A DNA stretch of 64,000 nucleotides. It comes from Ottelia alismoides (taxonomy: Eukaryota > Streptophyta > Magnoliopsida > Alismatales > Hydrocharitaceae). The DNA lies in contig JAZKJV010005532.1 in NCBI GenBank assembly GCA_037367405.1, positions 62,001-126,000 of the forward strand, given 5' to 3'. The notes beneath the pieces were generated by a model, which made no database searches, was not told the origin of the DNA, and worked only from the letters and a program-made list of their open reading frames with translations. Positions 46,095-56,460 of this stretch are shown here, piece by piece (the stretch's first letter is position 1; each line of letters starts with the position of its first letter). Position numbers and translations under genes: made by a program.

Positions 46095-47800
46095 TGGTTA
46101 CAGAGCAAGTCATTCTTGGTTGATTTTGAAGTTTTATGCTTGAAGATTTTTTTAAGATCGGTCAAGTTCGTTGATCATTCGAGATTCGTTCACTTCGTTT
46201 TTGAAGATTACTCTATTTTCAAGTTCTGGAGATCTGCTCCTTTTCCAGAAATTAAAGGGTTTGGTTTGAAACCCTAATATTGTAGAAGTTCCAAGGCAAT
46301 GGCTCCATGCGCAGGTGGCAATTCTACTCTCAACCAGATGCGTGCGGTGCCCCAAAGGCGGCACACGCTTCAGTCGCGACCTCCATCTTCGCGCATCGGT
46401 TCTCCAATCAGACTAGGCACAACTCCAGATCGTCGCGGCTCCTTCATCAGACCCTAGTTCTTCTCAGCGCAACTTCAGATCGGAACTAGTCCTTCAGGCA
46501 GCGCCAACCCCACCTTCTATCCCTACTCCAGGCAACGTTGCCAGGAACATTTCGAGAGCCTCGACCTCGCATCGGACAACAGGCCCTCCTGGCGGTTGCC
46601 TGGTTGTGGCAAAGCCCAGGGGGCACCCCAGGCGACGCTAGCCGCGCAACTTCTCAAGGCAGATCCCCTCTTCCAGTTCTCCTCCGAGCCCTAGCCGCAC
46701 CACACGCACTCGAGCATCGCGCATCTCGCGTCGAGGCAGGGCAAGCCTCTCCTTTCGGTGGCATCATGCGCAGGTGCACAGGGCACTGCCTTTCCTCGCA
46801 CGGCGGCGCACTCCAGCCCCCCAACACCAGCAGGCGACGCAGATGCTCCACGTACGGCACTGCCGTGCTTCCTCTAGATCTTCCAAGAGGCAACGATGGC
46901 ACCATCTCCAGGCTGCAAAGAGCCTCCAGGGAGGCGAGCCCTCTTCCAATAGCAGGCCACGTCGTTTATCCGCTCGAACAGGCCTTCCCCCCCATCGGGG
47001 CGGCGCACATGAAAGAGTTTCCTCGTTGAGGCGCTTGGCGATGCGAAATGGTTCCCAACGTGGGAACCCTAAGGGTAGCGAGGCGGTATTAAAAAATATC
47101 CAGAAAAAAGCATGCTGGTCCATTTTTTTAAAAGAGGAAAGTTGTTTTTAAGCCCAAGTGGGCCTTGAAGAAAAAGGGAGCATTAAAAAAAGAGTGTGGA
47201 AGAGTTTGGGCCCTTTGGGCTGTGGTATACAAAAAAAGAGATGTGTATAAAAAAAGCCGTACGCAAATTATTTGCAAAAAAAGAGAAGAAAAGGTCGTAA
47301 AAAAGGGAATGAAACGGCTTAGAAAAATGTAAAAAAAAGATGACTTGAAAAGCTGATTAAAAAATGTGAACAGCTATTAAAAACGAGAGAGAGAGAGAAA
47401 TAGTTGAAAAAAATTGATGATTATCGGCTTATGCATGTTTTATTTATCCCCGTCTTTGTTGTCTTCTCCCAACTTTGTCGATGTTGAATTCCGACTAGCT
47501 TCGGAGAAAGGGGGAGTATATGTAGAGTCACAGGTCTATTCAAATTCTCCAGATGCAGATTTTAGACCATTCAGATTCCAGACTCTACAGTTGTTCAGAC
47601 TCGACGATAATTGTTCCGACTCTTCAGTTTCAGACACGCACATATATGCGGTCTTCGTTCAGTTGTGCACATGTCTACCATCTTTTGTTGTGGTCCCCAT
47701 TGTTCCTGTTGTTGTTAGATCAGAGTTTTCATGTGAGTCGTAGGAACTCCAGAGTAGAGGATCATTCCCTATGCCATGTGGGTAAGGTTTTTCATGTGGT
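46095..47800 (+). other. Internal region of element E, non-coding
   Basis: 46300-47030 is GC-rich with open frames on both strands that show no domain and are probably fortuitous. 47080-47400 has many AAAAAAG runs. 47460-47800 repeats the word CTCCAGA/CAGATT(T) and TCAGACTC, shared with element H. Confidence 0.5.
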
Positions 47801-47808
47801 ATCATAGG

Positions 47809-48251
47809 CAATGTTCAGGAAGGCACTATGCGATATTCAATCGGAAGGGTCACTGCATAGAGAATATGCGGTATGCGGGAGAGTATGCAGTTTGGTATTT
47901 TTTATTGTTAAAAATATAAATAAATATTTAATATTATGGTAATATCCTCGGTCGGGAGAGTATGCGAGGAATATACAGTTTTATGAGGGAGAGTATGCGG
48001 TTTTATACGGGGAATATGCGGTTTTCTGCGGGGAGTATGCGGTTTAATGTTATTATGCGGTTGGGGTTATTTGGTTTTAGATTAAATAAAAAAAGTTCTA
48101 TCAGAAAAACGGCCGATTATGCTGCCACATAGAGGGTATACTCGACCGAGTATGCGGGTCAACCCGAATACATGGTTGTTTCATCATATTCGGAGTGGCA
48201 AGGGTACCGAGTACGAGTATGCGGCTTACTCGGCCATTTTTCTGAACACTG
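47809..48251. mobile_element. hAT-type MITE in element E (copy 1, 443 bp)
   Basis: The left end CAATGTTCAG and right end CTGAACACTG are inverted repeats of the CARTG type. The flanking 8-mers ATCATAGG (47801-47808) and ATCGTAGG (48252-48259) match at 7 of 8, as for hAT insertions. The interior is dense in GAGTATGCGG words. A second copy in the opposite orientation lies at 55955-56395. Confidence 0.85.
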
Positions 48252-48536
48252 ATCGTAGGGACTACAGAGTAGAGTACCATTCTCTGAGCCAGATAGGAGA
48301 GACCCAGTTCTCCGACAAGGAGACTCCAGGCGCAGTTTCAGACTCGATGGTCAGATTTCGAGTCCTCGTTTGACTCACACTCTGGCCCGTTCGTCCTCCT
48401 CATGTGCACGTCATGAGAAGCAACGTCCTCGACAACAACCGACAGTTGTGTGCGTTGCTGTAGTGTCATGTAGCGTGAGTTGAGTTTCTTTCTGTTTGTC
48501 CAAGCTGAGCATTGCATGCTCCAGCTTAAGGGGGAG

Positions 48537-48861
48537 TGTTGGAGTATTTGGTTGTGCGCCTATTAAGTTGTAGATGGGTAAATGGATACCTCCAGGACTC
48601 ATTTACCTCATCCAGTCTTTAGTCCCATCTCTATCAGTTTGGAGATGTGGAGACTCCGTGGGTGCTATATATAGAGCCCCATACCCCTGTAGTCAGATGA
48701 GCAAAAGAAATGCAATATCCGCCCCTTTGAGGGCTTCTCTCGTGGTTTCATCTCTCTCCTTAGGGAGTAGGGTTCCACGTAAAATCTGTGTGTTCCAAGA
48801 TTATTATTTCTGTTCTTATGCTCTGTTTATCAGTTTCACTTCCGCTTTCTATTTTCTAACA
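48537..48861 (+). repeat. 3' LTR of element E
   Basis: 325 bp, TGTTGGAGTATTTGG ... TTCTAACA, followed by TSD AACAA. Confidence 0.9.
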
Positions 48862-48866
48862 AACAA

Positions 48867-49310
48867 GAATGATAATGGTACCTCTTTGGGTCCTGTGCAC
48901 AAACAAAGAGTGATCTGCAGTCGATCGCACAAACTCCTGCTTCTCTATCAAGTTTGAAAGCTTCTGAAACCATGCTCTTGGACTCTGTTTAAGGCCATAG
49001 ATAGCCTTGTGAAGCCTACAAACCTTCTGACACTCCACTCACTAACAAACCCAGGTGGCTGCTGCATGTAGACCTCCTCCTGTAGATCACCATAGAGGAA
49101 GGCAATTTTTACATCAAGCTGGTAAAGGGGCCAATCTTGTATCACAACAACAAAAAGTAGAATGCGCATAGTGGAATGTCTGGTAACTGGAGAGGAAGTA
49201 TCCTGATAGTCCACCCCATATGTCTGGGTGAACCCTCGACAAGCCTCACCTTGTAGCGATCCACACTGCCATCTGTACGGTGTTTCACAGTACACACTCA
49301 TTTGCATCCC
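48867..49310 (-). pseudogene. Element D reverse transcriptase, N-terminal part
   Basis: Minus-strand copia RT: ACRGFTQTYGVDYQDTSSPV, HSTMRILLFVVVIQDWPLYQ, LDVKIAFLYGDLQEEVYMQ, PPGF, then in another frame KAIYGLKQSPRAWF and ADHSLFVHRTQ. The conserved LDVKNAFL motif has K-I for K-N. Frameshifts separate the blocks. Confidence 0.82.
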
Positions 49311-49840
49311 ACCACAGATGCGTCAACTGGAGCAGAAATAAGACTCCACGTACCACGTGACTGTAACACAACCATCTCCTCCTCCATGGATAATCTCCAC
49401 TAACTGTCTTGAAGAGCCTCTTGATACTTCCATGGTATCTCCACAACTGATAGTGCCAAGGTAAACCTCCTGAAAACCTCTGATAGTCTGCTTAAGGGAA
49501 ATCTGGGTTGCAAGAGAATAATTAACACACCTACGTTTCTGCTTGCGCAGAACATTCAACACATCCAGATCATCTACCAAGGCGCCTGCTCATTCCTATA
49601 TGGAATCCTGCTGCACAGACAACTCAGTAGTGCCATCAGTAGAAACAATGTGCTCATTACATACCTGAGGCGTGTTGGATTGGATGATGGATAAGGCCTG
49701 TGAGCAGGGGGAACCGAAGAGACCTGCAAGTAAAAACGCGTAGCAAAAACTCAGTCATAATATGAGATGGAGCCACATGAGCATATGTAGATGCAGGAGT
49801 AGGTGTAGGAAGTGGCGACTGCGGTGGTGGTGGTGGTAAA
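49311..49840 (-). pseudogene. Element D linker between integrase and RT
   Basis: This corresponds to the Pro-rich and DLDV...RKQKR stretch found between integrase and RT in element F. The minus strand reads VDDLDVLNVLRKQKRRCVNY and a Pro-rich run (PPPPPQSPLPTPTP). It is frame-broken. Confidence 0.6.
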
Positions 49841-51145
49841 TCAAGAGTAGAGGGAGGTGGTGGTAATGACAGTAGGATGCATGTAAATTGCATCATCAGA
49901 GTCGGACGGGGCTAGTCTATCGCATGTAGGAGAAAAATACATGATAGACTCAAAGAAAGTAACGTTAGCACTCACAAAGTAATTCCGCTTTAGCAGATCA
50001 AAGCAACGATACTCCTTCTGGGTACGAGAGTAGCTGAGAAAAACACACTTGACATCTCTGTGAGAGAGCTTGTCATGACCTGGAGATACATCATTAAGAG
50101 AGAAAAGATCCTTCTCGGAAAACACAATCGAGAAAGGAATATTCTCTCCCAACACAGATGAAGGCACGCGGTTCACCAGATAGCAAGCCATGAGAACAAC
50201 ATCTCTCCGGTATATATGAGGAGCATGATTCTGTATCAACAATGTTCGGGTCACATCAAGTAAGTGACGGTGTTTGCATTCGACAATAACGTTCTGTTGG
50301 GATGTATAAGCACATGAAGTCTGATGAACAATGTTAAGAGATCTAAGAAAGTCAGAAAGATGTAAGGTGCATAACTCTAAAGCATTATCAGAACGGATAT
50401 ATTTAATTCTGATGAACAATGTTAAGAGATCTAAGAAAGTCAGAAAGATGTAAGGTGCATAACTCTAAAGCATTATCGGAACGGATATATTTGACACTGG
50501 CAGAAAAAATATTCTTTATCTCATTAATAAAAGATTTGATCTCATATCCAGCCTTAGATTTATTCTTCAATAATAAACCCAGGAAAGTCTAGAATAGTCA
50601 TCGATAGCAACAATATAAAAATGATGTTCCTGGTGATCAGGAACACGACTCGGATCCCGGATATCTAAATGAAGGAGCTCAAATAACTGAGAACTGCTTC
50701 GATTCCGACGGGATGGAAAGGAGGAACGGTGGTGCTTCCCAAGTTGGCACGCCTCACACTGGAAGGAAGATCTTGTAGAAATCTGAGGGAGAAAATGGCA
50801 CAACTTCTCCAAAGGAAGGTGACCAAAACGAAGATGCCACAGATATGGTGAGACTGGTCCAGTAGGTATAATAGAAATACCAGCATGAGGAGGTTGGACC
50901 AGTCTATAGAGTCTGTGCTGCTCACTGCCACATCTAATCACCCTACCCGTGAGTATGTCCTGAAACACAAGAGACGAAGGGTCAAAGATGGTACAACAAT
51001 GCATATCCTTAGTAATCTGACTAATGGAAAGTAAACTCATCTGAAAGTTAGGAGCATATAAAACATTCTGAAGACGCACGGCGTCAAATGCACCTCCCAT
51101 TGTCCTGTAATGGGTAAGTGGTCGCCATTGGCAATAACAACTCAT
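49841..51145 (-). pseudogene. Element D GAG-pre-integrase and integrase
   Basis: The minus strand reads HLRFGHLPLEKLCHFLPQ and CEACQLGKHHRSSFPS (HHCC zinc domain), LLHLDIRDPSRVPDHQEHHF and IDDYSRLSWVYY (first catalytic Asp), RSDNALELCTLHLSDFL (second Asp), HQTSCAYTSQQNVIVECKHR (the catalytic Glu is kept), and VKCVFLSYSRTQKEYRC. An 88 bp direct tandem duplication at 50321-50496 breaks the frame between the first and second catalytic Asp. Several substitutions (for example IRD for the usual VWG) mark decay. The enzyme would insert cDNA into the genome. Confidence 0.85.
50321..50496. repeat. 88 bp tandem duplication in element D integrase
   Basis: CTGATGAACAATGTTAAGAG starts both copies (50321 and 50409); the two units are near identical. 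Confidence 0.9.
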
Positions 51146-51148
51146 CTA

Positions 51149-51739
51149 TCAGGTAGTATGGTCCTGTAGGACCTCAGCTGTGCTCTGTCTCCACAAAGAA
51201 TGGGAAGCACTCGAGTCCATAATCCACTCTATCATATCTGCACCATTACAACCAGTGAAAGCAAAAGCGATACCTGAGGAGCTCGAAGAGGCTCTGGTTG
51301 CGATTGCGGTATTTGTAGTGGTGGTTTCTATAACATGAGTCATCATCTCTCGAATACGTGAGACGATATCATCCGGGTGAGGATCGACCTGAGAAGCAAG
51401 AGTATCTGAAGGCTCAATATGTTCTGTCGTGCGATCAGAAACGATATATCCATGCTTCTGGTAACATGTATCCTCTGCATGTCCTGATTGACTGCAAATG
51501 GTATAAGGGCCACACGAACATCCACCACCTCTGCCACGAGGGCTGCGTTCTCTAGACTGGGTCGTCACTCCTCGTCCACGAGACACAATCATAACATACG
51601 AGGGCGGAGGAGTGGCCATGGAAGGCATGGTGATCTGGCTGAGACGGCTATATGCCCACTCCATGGGAGGTATGGTAGCTCCAGCGAGAAGCTGAGTATG
51701 TGCTGCATCATACTCTATATCAAGGTCGGCCATGAACAC
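51149..51739 (-). pseudogene. Element D gag C-terminus and protease start
   Basis: Minus strand: DLDIEYDAAHTQLLAGATIP, SRGRGVTTQSRERSPRGRGG, CSQSGHAEDTCYQKHG (zinc knuckle; the first Cys pair is disturbed) and MIEWIMDSSASHSLW, where the protease DSGA motif has become DSSA. Confidence 0.82.
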
Positions 51740-52258
51740 TCAAACCATCGGGGAGTTCCTATATGCCTTCTATTGTTCAAGAGATGTCGTAATAGGCATA
51801 TAGCTATGAAGCTTCTCAGATATGCCATAGAGTGAATTGTAGTACACGTGCAGAGGACGACCATTCTGCTTGGCCTTGTAGATGTCAAACTGCAGCTGAA
51901 GAATCTTGGCCTCATTCTTCATCTGAGCATAGGTGGAAGCCAAACTATCCCACATCGTCTTGGCGATGGGTTAGTTCAGAATATCATTGGCTATCTCTTT
52001 GGTAAGGGTCCCACATAGTCAAACACGCGCATACGTGCCATCTTGCTTTTAAGAAGCATTTACCCAAGTTTTATCCGTTGGCTCTGGATCTGTCAGGTTG
52101 TGCTCCTTGTTATTGTACTGTATAAGGGTGAGAAACTGCATGGACCACAACTCATAGTTGGTCCCATCCATTTTAATGATGGGAATCGGGCTCTTGAAGG
52201 CTCCAGACGAAAAAATATCATCCTCGTTCTTTGACATGATGTGAAAATGACCGAACAA
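51740..52258 (-). pseudogene. Element D gag N-terminal region
   Basis: The minus strand reads IPIIKMDGTNYELWSMQFLT and TDPEPTDKTWVNAS, then in other frames MWDSLASTYAQMKNEAKILQ, QFDIYKAKQNGRPLHVYYN and YMPITTSLEQ. This is copia gag (UBN2-like), homologous to residues 17-190 of the element F protein. A frameshift near 52050 and others make it non-functional. Confidence 0.82.
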
Positions 52259-52754
52259 CGGAACTCAACTATGGAGTAGACTGATATGAACGAGTATACA
52301 TGATTATACAGATGATTGATTGTACGTGTAGACTCATACATCCATCCTCATCAATCTCTGTTGCATGTTAGGATCAGAAAAGGTGATTTATGGGTCTGAA
52401 ATCACGTTTTCCGTTTAAAAGCAGATCGATTCAGATCGCTACTCTAGCCACAAAGGTGCACATATGCGTACGAGAGGTCCTGCAACGGCCTGAGGGGTCG
52501 GGGGAGGCCCATGGCGGTCTGATCATCGGCCCGGTAGCGGCCCGGGCGACAGTGGTGGGCTGTATGGTGGGTGGGATGCCCAAAGCGGCCTGGACGGCGG
52601 CTGCCTGTGGTCGGGGGAGGGCCTGGGCGGTGCCGGAGGAGGTTGGGGAAGGGCTTGGGCAGCGTCGGAGGAGGTCGGGCGCGGGGGTAGGGGGTAGGGC
52701 TAGGGTTTTGGTGGGATAAGGGAACTCCGGTGTAGGACCGTCGCCCCGATACCA
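52259..52754 (-). other. Leader and PBS of element D
   Basis: About 500 bp between gag and the 5' LTR. 52480-52720 is GC-rich with GGAGGTCGGG-type repeats, comparable to the GC-rich leader of element F. The PBS (52743-52754 read on the minus strand) is TGGTATCGGGGC. Confidence 0.6.
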
Positions 52755-52893
52755 TGTAGAAATACTTGAAGTAAATTATGAGAGCCCTTGGGTTTTCTTG
52801 TATAGGAGAGGAATCTATTGGGCAAATTACATGAAGAAGACAAAATAAAACGATAAACGAAAAATAGTACAAAAGATAGGAAATATGTCAACA
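52755..52893 (-). repeat. 5' LTR of element D
   Basis: 139 bp, reading TGTTGACATATTTCC ... TCTACA on the minus strand; followed on the plus side by TSD AAGAT. Confidence 0.85.
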
Positions 52894-53088
52894 AAGATGA
52901 TTTAAACTAGATCGAAAACAAAACTTTTCTAATTGAACTAAAGAAAATCAATATCGATTGGAGTATCGAGTATGTTATGGGTATGTAATTTTGGATAGAT
53001 ATATTGCTGGTAGTTACTAATACTAATACCGATTGTAGTATATTCTGGATTTGTGATTCCAACTTGATCAGCTTTAAAGATGTTTGTT

Positions 53089-53394
53089 TGTTAGAGTATG
53101 CATTAACATGTGGGTAATTGGATCCCTCCAAGGTCCAATCACCACACCCTCTTATGTTTAATCCCACATCGATTATTCATAGGACTTAGAGACTCAGTGA
53201 GGGCTATATAAGAAGCCCCACACCCATTGTATCAGTTGAGAGAAAATGAGTAGAAGAATCATTCTTGAGAGGCATTCTCCCGTTGTTTCATCTTGTCCTT
53301 ACGGAGTAGTTTTCCACGTTAAATTCCGACGTTCTTCCATGTTTTTTATATTTCTTTATTATGATATTACACTTTCTTATTATTGTTTTCTACA
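53089..53394 (+). repeat. 5' LTR of element H
   Basis: TGTTAGAGTATGC ... TTTTCTACA, with a GGCTATATAAGAAGCC promoter box at about 53202-53217. Confidence 0.88.
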
Positions 53395-55562
53395 TGGTAT
53401 CATAGCTGGTTTTAGTTCTCGAGGATTTATTTTTATATTTGTGATTGTTCGGGATTCAATTCCAGGGTTTCTACTAAAACCCTAGTTCTGCACAATACTT
53501 GATTCGATTCGTGGTTGATTCTTGAAGATTTATTTTTGAATATTATCTGTTTATGGTTGTGATCCGTAAGTGTTTCAAGAAATTCTAGGGTTTATTGAAA
53601 CCCTAATTCTTCATCGTCATCGACGACGTTGATGCGAAGATCATCATCCGACAACAAGTTCTAGCTTTCAAATCTGGTTCCTTTGTTGCTATCCACGCAC
53701 AGATTTCTCTCCAACAAGTTCCACGCTCCAGCAATCCTACAAGTCGATCAACAGTTATCTATAGTTCTCGTTGAGAAAACCCAATCTTTAGTCTTCTTCA
53801 CGATCGACTCCCAGGCGAACGGATCCACGCGGTTCCTTGCGCACATAACACAACAACGTTTGAGCATCTGGAATGACTTCGTGAATCCGAAACTCAACTC
53901 CAGGCGATGGTCCGTGTCAAGCACGCATCTCCAGACCGTATTCATGTCGTTTGGGTTCTGTTCTAAGAACCCTAGAAGTTCGAAGCAAAAAAGAAGAAGA
54001 TGACACATCAAGATGAAGACCCTTGTGCGGTTCAGAAACCCCCAGGAGATCACTGCTCTGCCTCCTCGGGTTCCGCCTCTTGATCGACAACCAGAAATCC
54101 CCCAGGCGGAACACTGCGCGAGATCTTTCCGTGCGCCTCTAATTTGATCCAAGCAACATTCCATTGACCTTCGAGGCATCCTCCTTCTCTAGGCGCCAGA
54201 GGAGATCTCGAGACGTAATCGCTTCTCTCCCTTAAGCGAAACTCTAGACCACCTCCTTCTCCGATCCAAAGTAGAAGAAGCGATCTCCATGACACAACCC
54301 TCTCGCATGATGGTGCAGTCGCATCTGCCTCCTCTACCCAAGGTAAAATCCCCCCCATACTGTCGCCTCCTCGATAGAGTAGGCAACATGGGCTCCTTAT
54401 GTGATGCTTGGCACCTCAACTCGAGTTCTCTGTTGCCATTCTCAAAATAAGAAGGAATCCTATTTCACGTGGAAGACCTATTGGGCTCCCTTTTTTTATT
54501 TATTTGTTTATCTTTATATTGGGTTTAACTGAGTCTACTATTGCATTTATTTAATATAAATATATATATGTAGAGAGAGAGGGGGGAAGGTGGAGTACTT
54601 TGGGCACAATTGGGCTGAGGTACAGTATTTGGGCCTGACAGGGCCGAAATCACACACAAAAAAGGCAGTAAAAAAGGAAGGCCAATAAAATATGGGGAAA
54701 ATGCTAGTGTACCAAAAGAAGGGAAAAGCCATACACAAAGAAAAAAGTGATTTTAAAAAAGTGGAGAAGTCGAAAAAATTGAGACGGCTTATTGGTTTTT
54801 TGTTTCCCCATCTTCATGTCTACTCCCAACTTGTTCGATGTCATCTATTCTGACCAGTGTATGTAGAGTTCTATAGGATAGAATCAGATTCTCCAGTTCA
54901 TATTTTAAGCCAGATTTCAGACTTTATAGTTCAGATTCAGACCCTACATTCAGATTGTTTTAGAGTCTACAATTTGACGCATATGTATGGCGATCATTAT
55001 TTGAGAGCTCCCCATCTTTTATTTTGACTCAGAATTTTCATGTGATCCATTTGGACTCCAGAGTAGAGATCTCATTCTATGAGCCATTGTGGGCGTAAGA
55101 TTTTCATGTCGTTTTATCGGGATTCCAAAGTAGAGATCCCATTCTCAGAGCATGTTTGGGAGAGACCCAGTTCTTCGACGAGGAGACTTTCAGATTCCAC
55201 CCTCCAGTGATCATGAACTCCGACGATGATGTTTCCATGGCTTTTTTCAGTTTGACTCTTTAGAGAGATGGAACAATTGCGGGCCGGAGTTCTCCATGTG
55301 GAGACTCATTCAGTTTCAGTGACTTTGATAGACTCAATACAAAGCACATGTTCTCCGACGAGGAGACCCGGTTTAGTTTACACTCGAGCCCATTAGTTCC
55401 TCCTTACTGGCATGGCAAATGAAGCAATGTCCTCAGGACCTCAACAGACAACCAGTAGAATATGCGTTGAGTTGATATTGTCTGTAGTGTCTTGTATTGT
55501 GAGTGAATGATTTCTTTCTATGTGTCCAAGCTGAGCATTACATTCTCCAGCTTGAGGGGAAG

Positions 55563-55864
55563 GGTTAGAGTATGCGTCAGTAGGTGGGTAATTGTATCAC
55601 TCCAAGGTTCAATTACCACATTCTCTTATGTTTAGCCCTACATCGGTTATTCGTGAGACTTGGAGATTCAGTGGGGGCATTATAAGAAGCCCCACACCCA
55701 TTGTATCGGTTGAGAGAAATTAAAAGAATTAACCCTTGAGAAGCATTCTCTTCTGGTTTCAGCTCGCTCCTTATGGAGTAGGGTTCCTCGTTAAATCCTG
55801 TTCTTTCATGTTCTTTATATTTCTTTATCTTTGATATTATGCTTCTGCATTATCGTTTTCTACA
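55563..55864 (+). repeat. 3' LTR of element H
   Basis: GGTTAGAGTATGCG ... TTTTCTACA followed by TTGTT. The TATA region is altered to GGGGGCATTATAAGAAGCC. Confidence 0.88.
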
Positions 55865-55954
55865 TTGTTTCAACTCCATTTCCAAACGAGGGTAGATCCC
55901 CTCCATTCAAATGAGGTCTTGCTGACCGATCAATGATCTTAGGGTGGGTTGATC

Positions 55955-56395
55955 GAGTGTTCAGAAAAACGGCCGAGTAAGCCGCATACTCGCCGCATGC
56001 TCGTACTCAGTAGCCTTGCCGCTCCGAGTATGATGAAACAACCATGTATGCAGGTTGACCCGCATACTCGGCCGAGTATACCCTCATTGGTCTGCATACT
56101 CGGCCGCTTTTCTGATAGAACTTTTTTATTTAATCTAAAATCAAATAACCCCAAGCGCATAATAACATTAAACCGTATACTTTCCGCATAAACCACATAC
56201 TCTCTCGCATAAAATCGTATACTCCCCGCATACTCTCCCGACTGAGGATATTATCATAATATTAAATATTTCTTTATATTTTTAATAATAAAAAATACCA
56301 AACCGCATACTCCCCGCATACTCTCCCACATACCACATACTCTCTATGCAGTGATCCCTTCGACTGAATACTGCATAGCGCCTTCTTGAACATTG
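55955..56395. mobile_element. hAT-type MITE, copy 2 (inverted relative to copy 1)
   Basis: It is the reverse complement of the 47809-48251 element over its whole length: GAGTGTTCAGAAAAACGGCC at the left and CTTCTTGAACATTG at the right. The first base has changed (G for C in CARTG). No convincing 8 bp TSD was found. Confidence 0.8.
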
Positions 56396-56460
56396 ATCTA
56401 GGGGGAGCATGAGCGCTTCCTTTGCGGAGGTGAGCATCCTTGACTTGAATACATATATAC

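Larger units (their letters stand above)
45768..48861 (+). mobile_element. Element E: non-autonomous copia-type LTR retrotransposon (3.1 kb), no gag-pol
   Basis: LTRs at 45768-46094 (327 bp) and 48537-48861 (325 bp) begin TGTT(A/G)GAGTATTTGG and end CTAACA or its variant. TGGTTACAGAGC follows the first (PBS, two changes from the tRNA-Met site). TTAAGGGGGAG precedes the second (PPT). The internal 2.4 kb has no gag or pol domain. Just before the PPT it retains GTCCAAGCTGAGCATTG...CTCCAGCTTAAGG, a remnant of the end of copia pol. The element sits within the RT gene of element D and itself carries a MITE at 47809-48251. Its family sibling is element H (53089-55864). Confidence 0.9.
44657..52893 (-). 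mobile_element. Element D: Ty1/copia LTR retrotransposon, decayed, split by element E
   Basis: Short LTRs (44657-44801 and 52755-52893, roughly 145 and 139 bp) with TSD AAGAT enclose gag-pol on the minus strand. Adjacent to the right-hand LTR is TGGTATCGGGGC on the minus strand (PBS of tRNA-Met type with changes). Adjacent to the left-hand LTR is CCATCTTGAGGGGGAG (PPT). The LTRs differ at more than twenty positions by eye, and all coding frames are broken, so it is old. It is related to element F (same PBS-leader sequence GGGGCGACGGTCCTA versus GAGCGACGGTCCTA). Removing element E leaves about 5.1 kb. Confidence 0.9.
53089..55864 (+). mobile_element. Element H: non-autonomous copia-type LTR retrotransposon (2.8 kb), sibling of element E
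   Basis: LTRs at 53089-53394 (306 bp) and 55563-55864 (302 bp) are bounded by TSD TTGTT (53084-53088, 55865-55869). The PBS TGGTATCATAGC directly follows the first LTR, and GCTTGAGGGGAAG precedes the second. The 2.2 kb interior has no coding domain; its frames are short. It shares with element E motifs such as GGACTCCAGAGTAGAGATC, TCCGACGAGGAGAC and a pol-end remnant GTCCAAGCTGAGCATTAC, so E and H are one family. The first base of the 3' LTR is G in place of T. Confidence 0.88.

Noticed and set aside
46538..47151. 163- and 125-codon frames in element E as genes
   Set aside because: GC-rich internal spacer of a non-autonomous LTR element; no motif and frames on both strands.
56396..56403. 8 bp TSD for the MITE at 55955-56395 (GATC/TTGATC words on both sides)
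   Set aside because: When the ends are set by the CARTG termini the flanking 8-mers do not match; similarity only appears at a shifted register.
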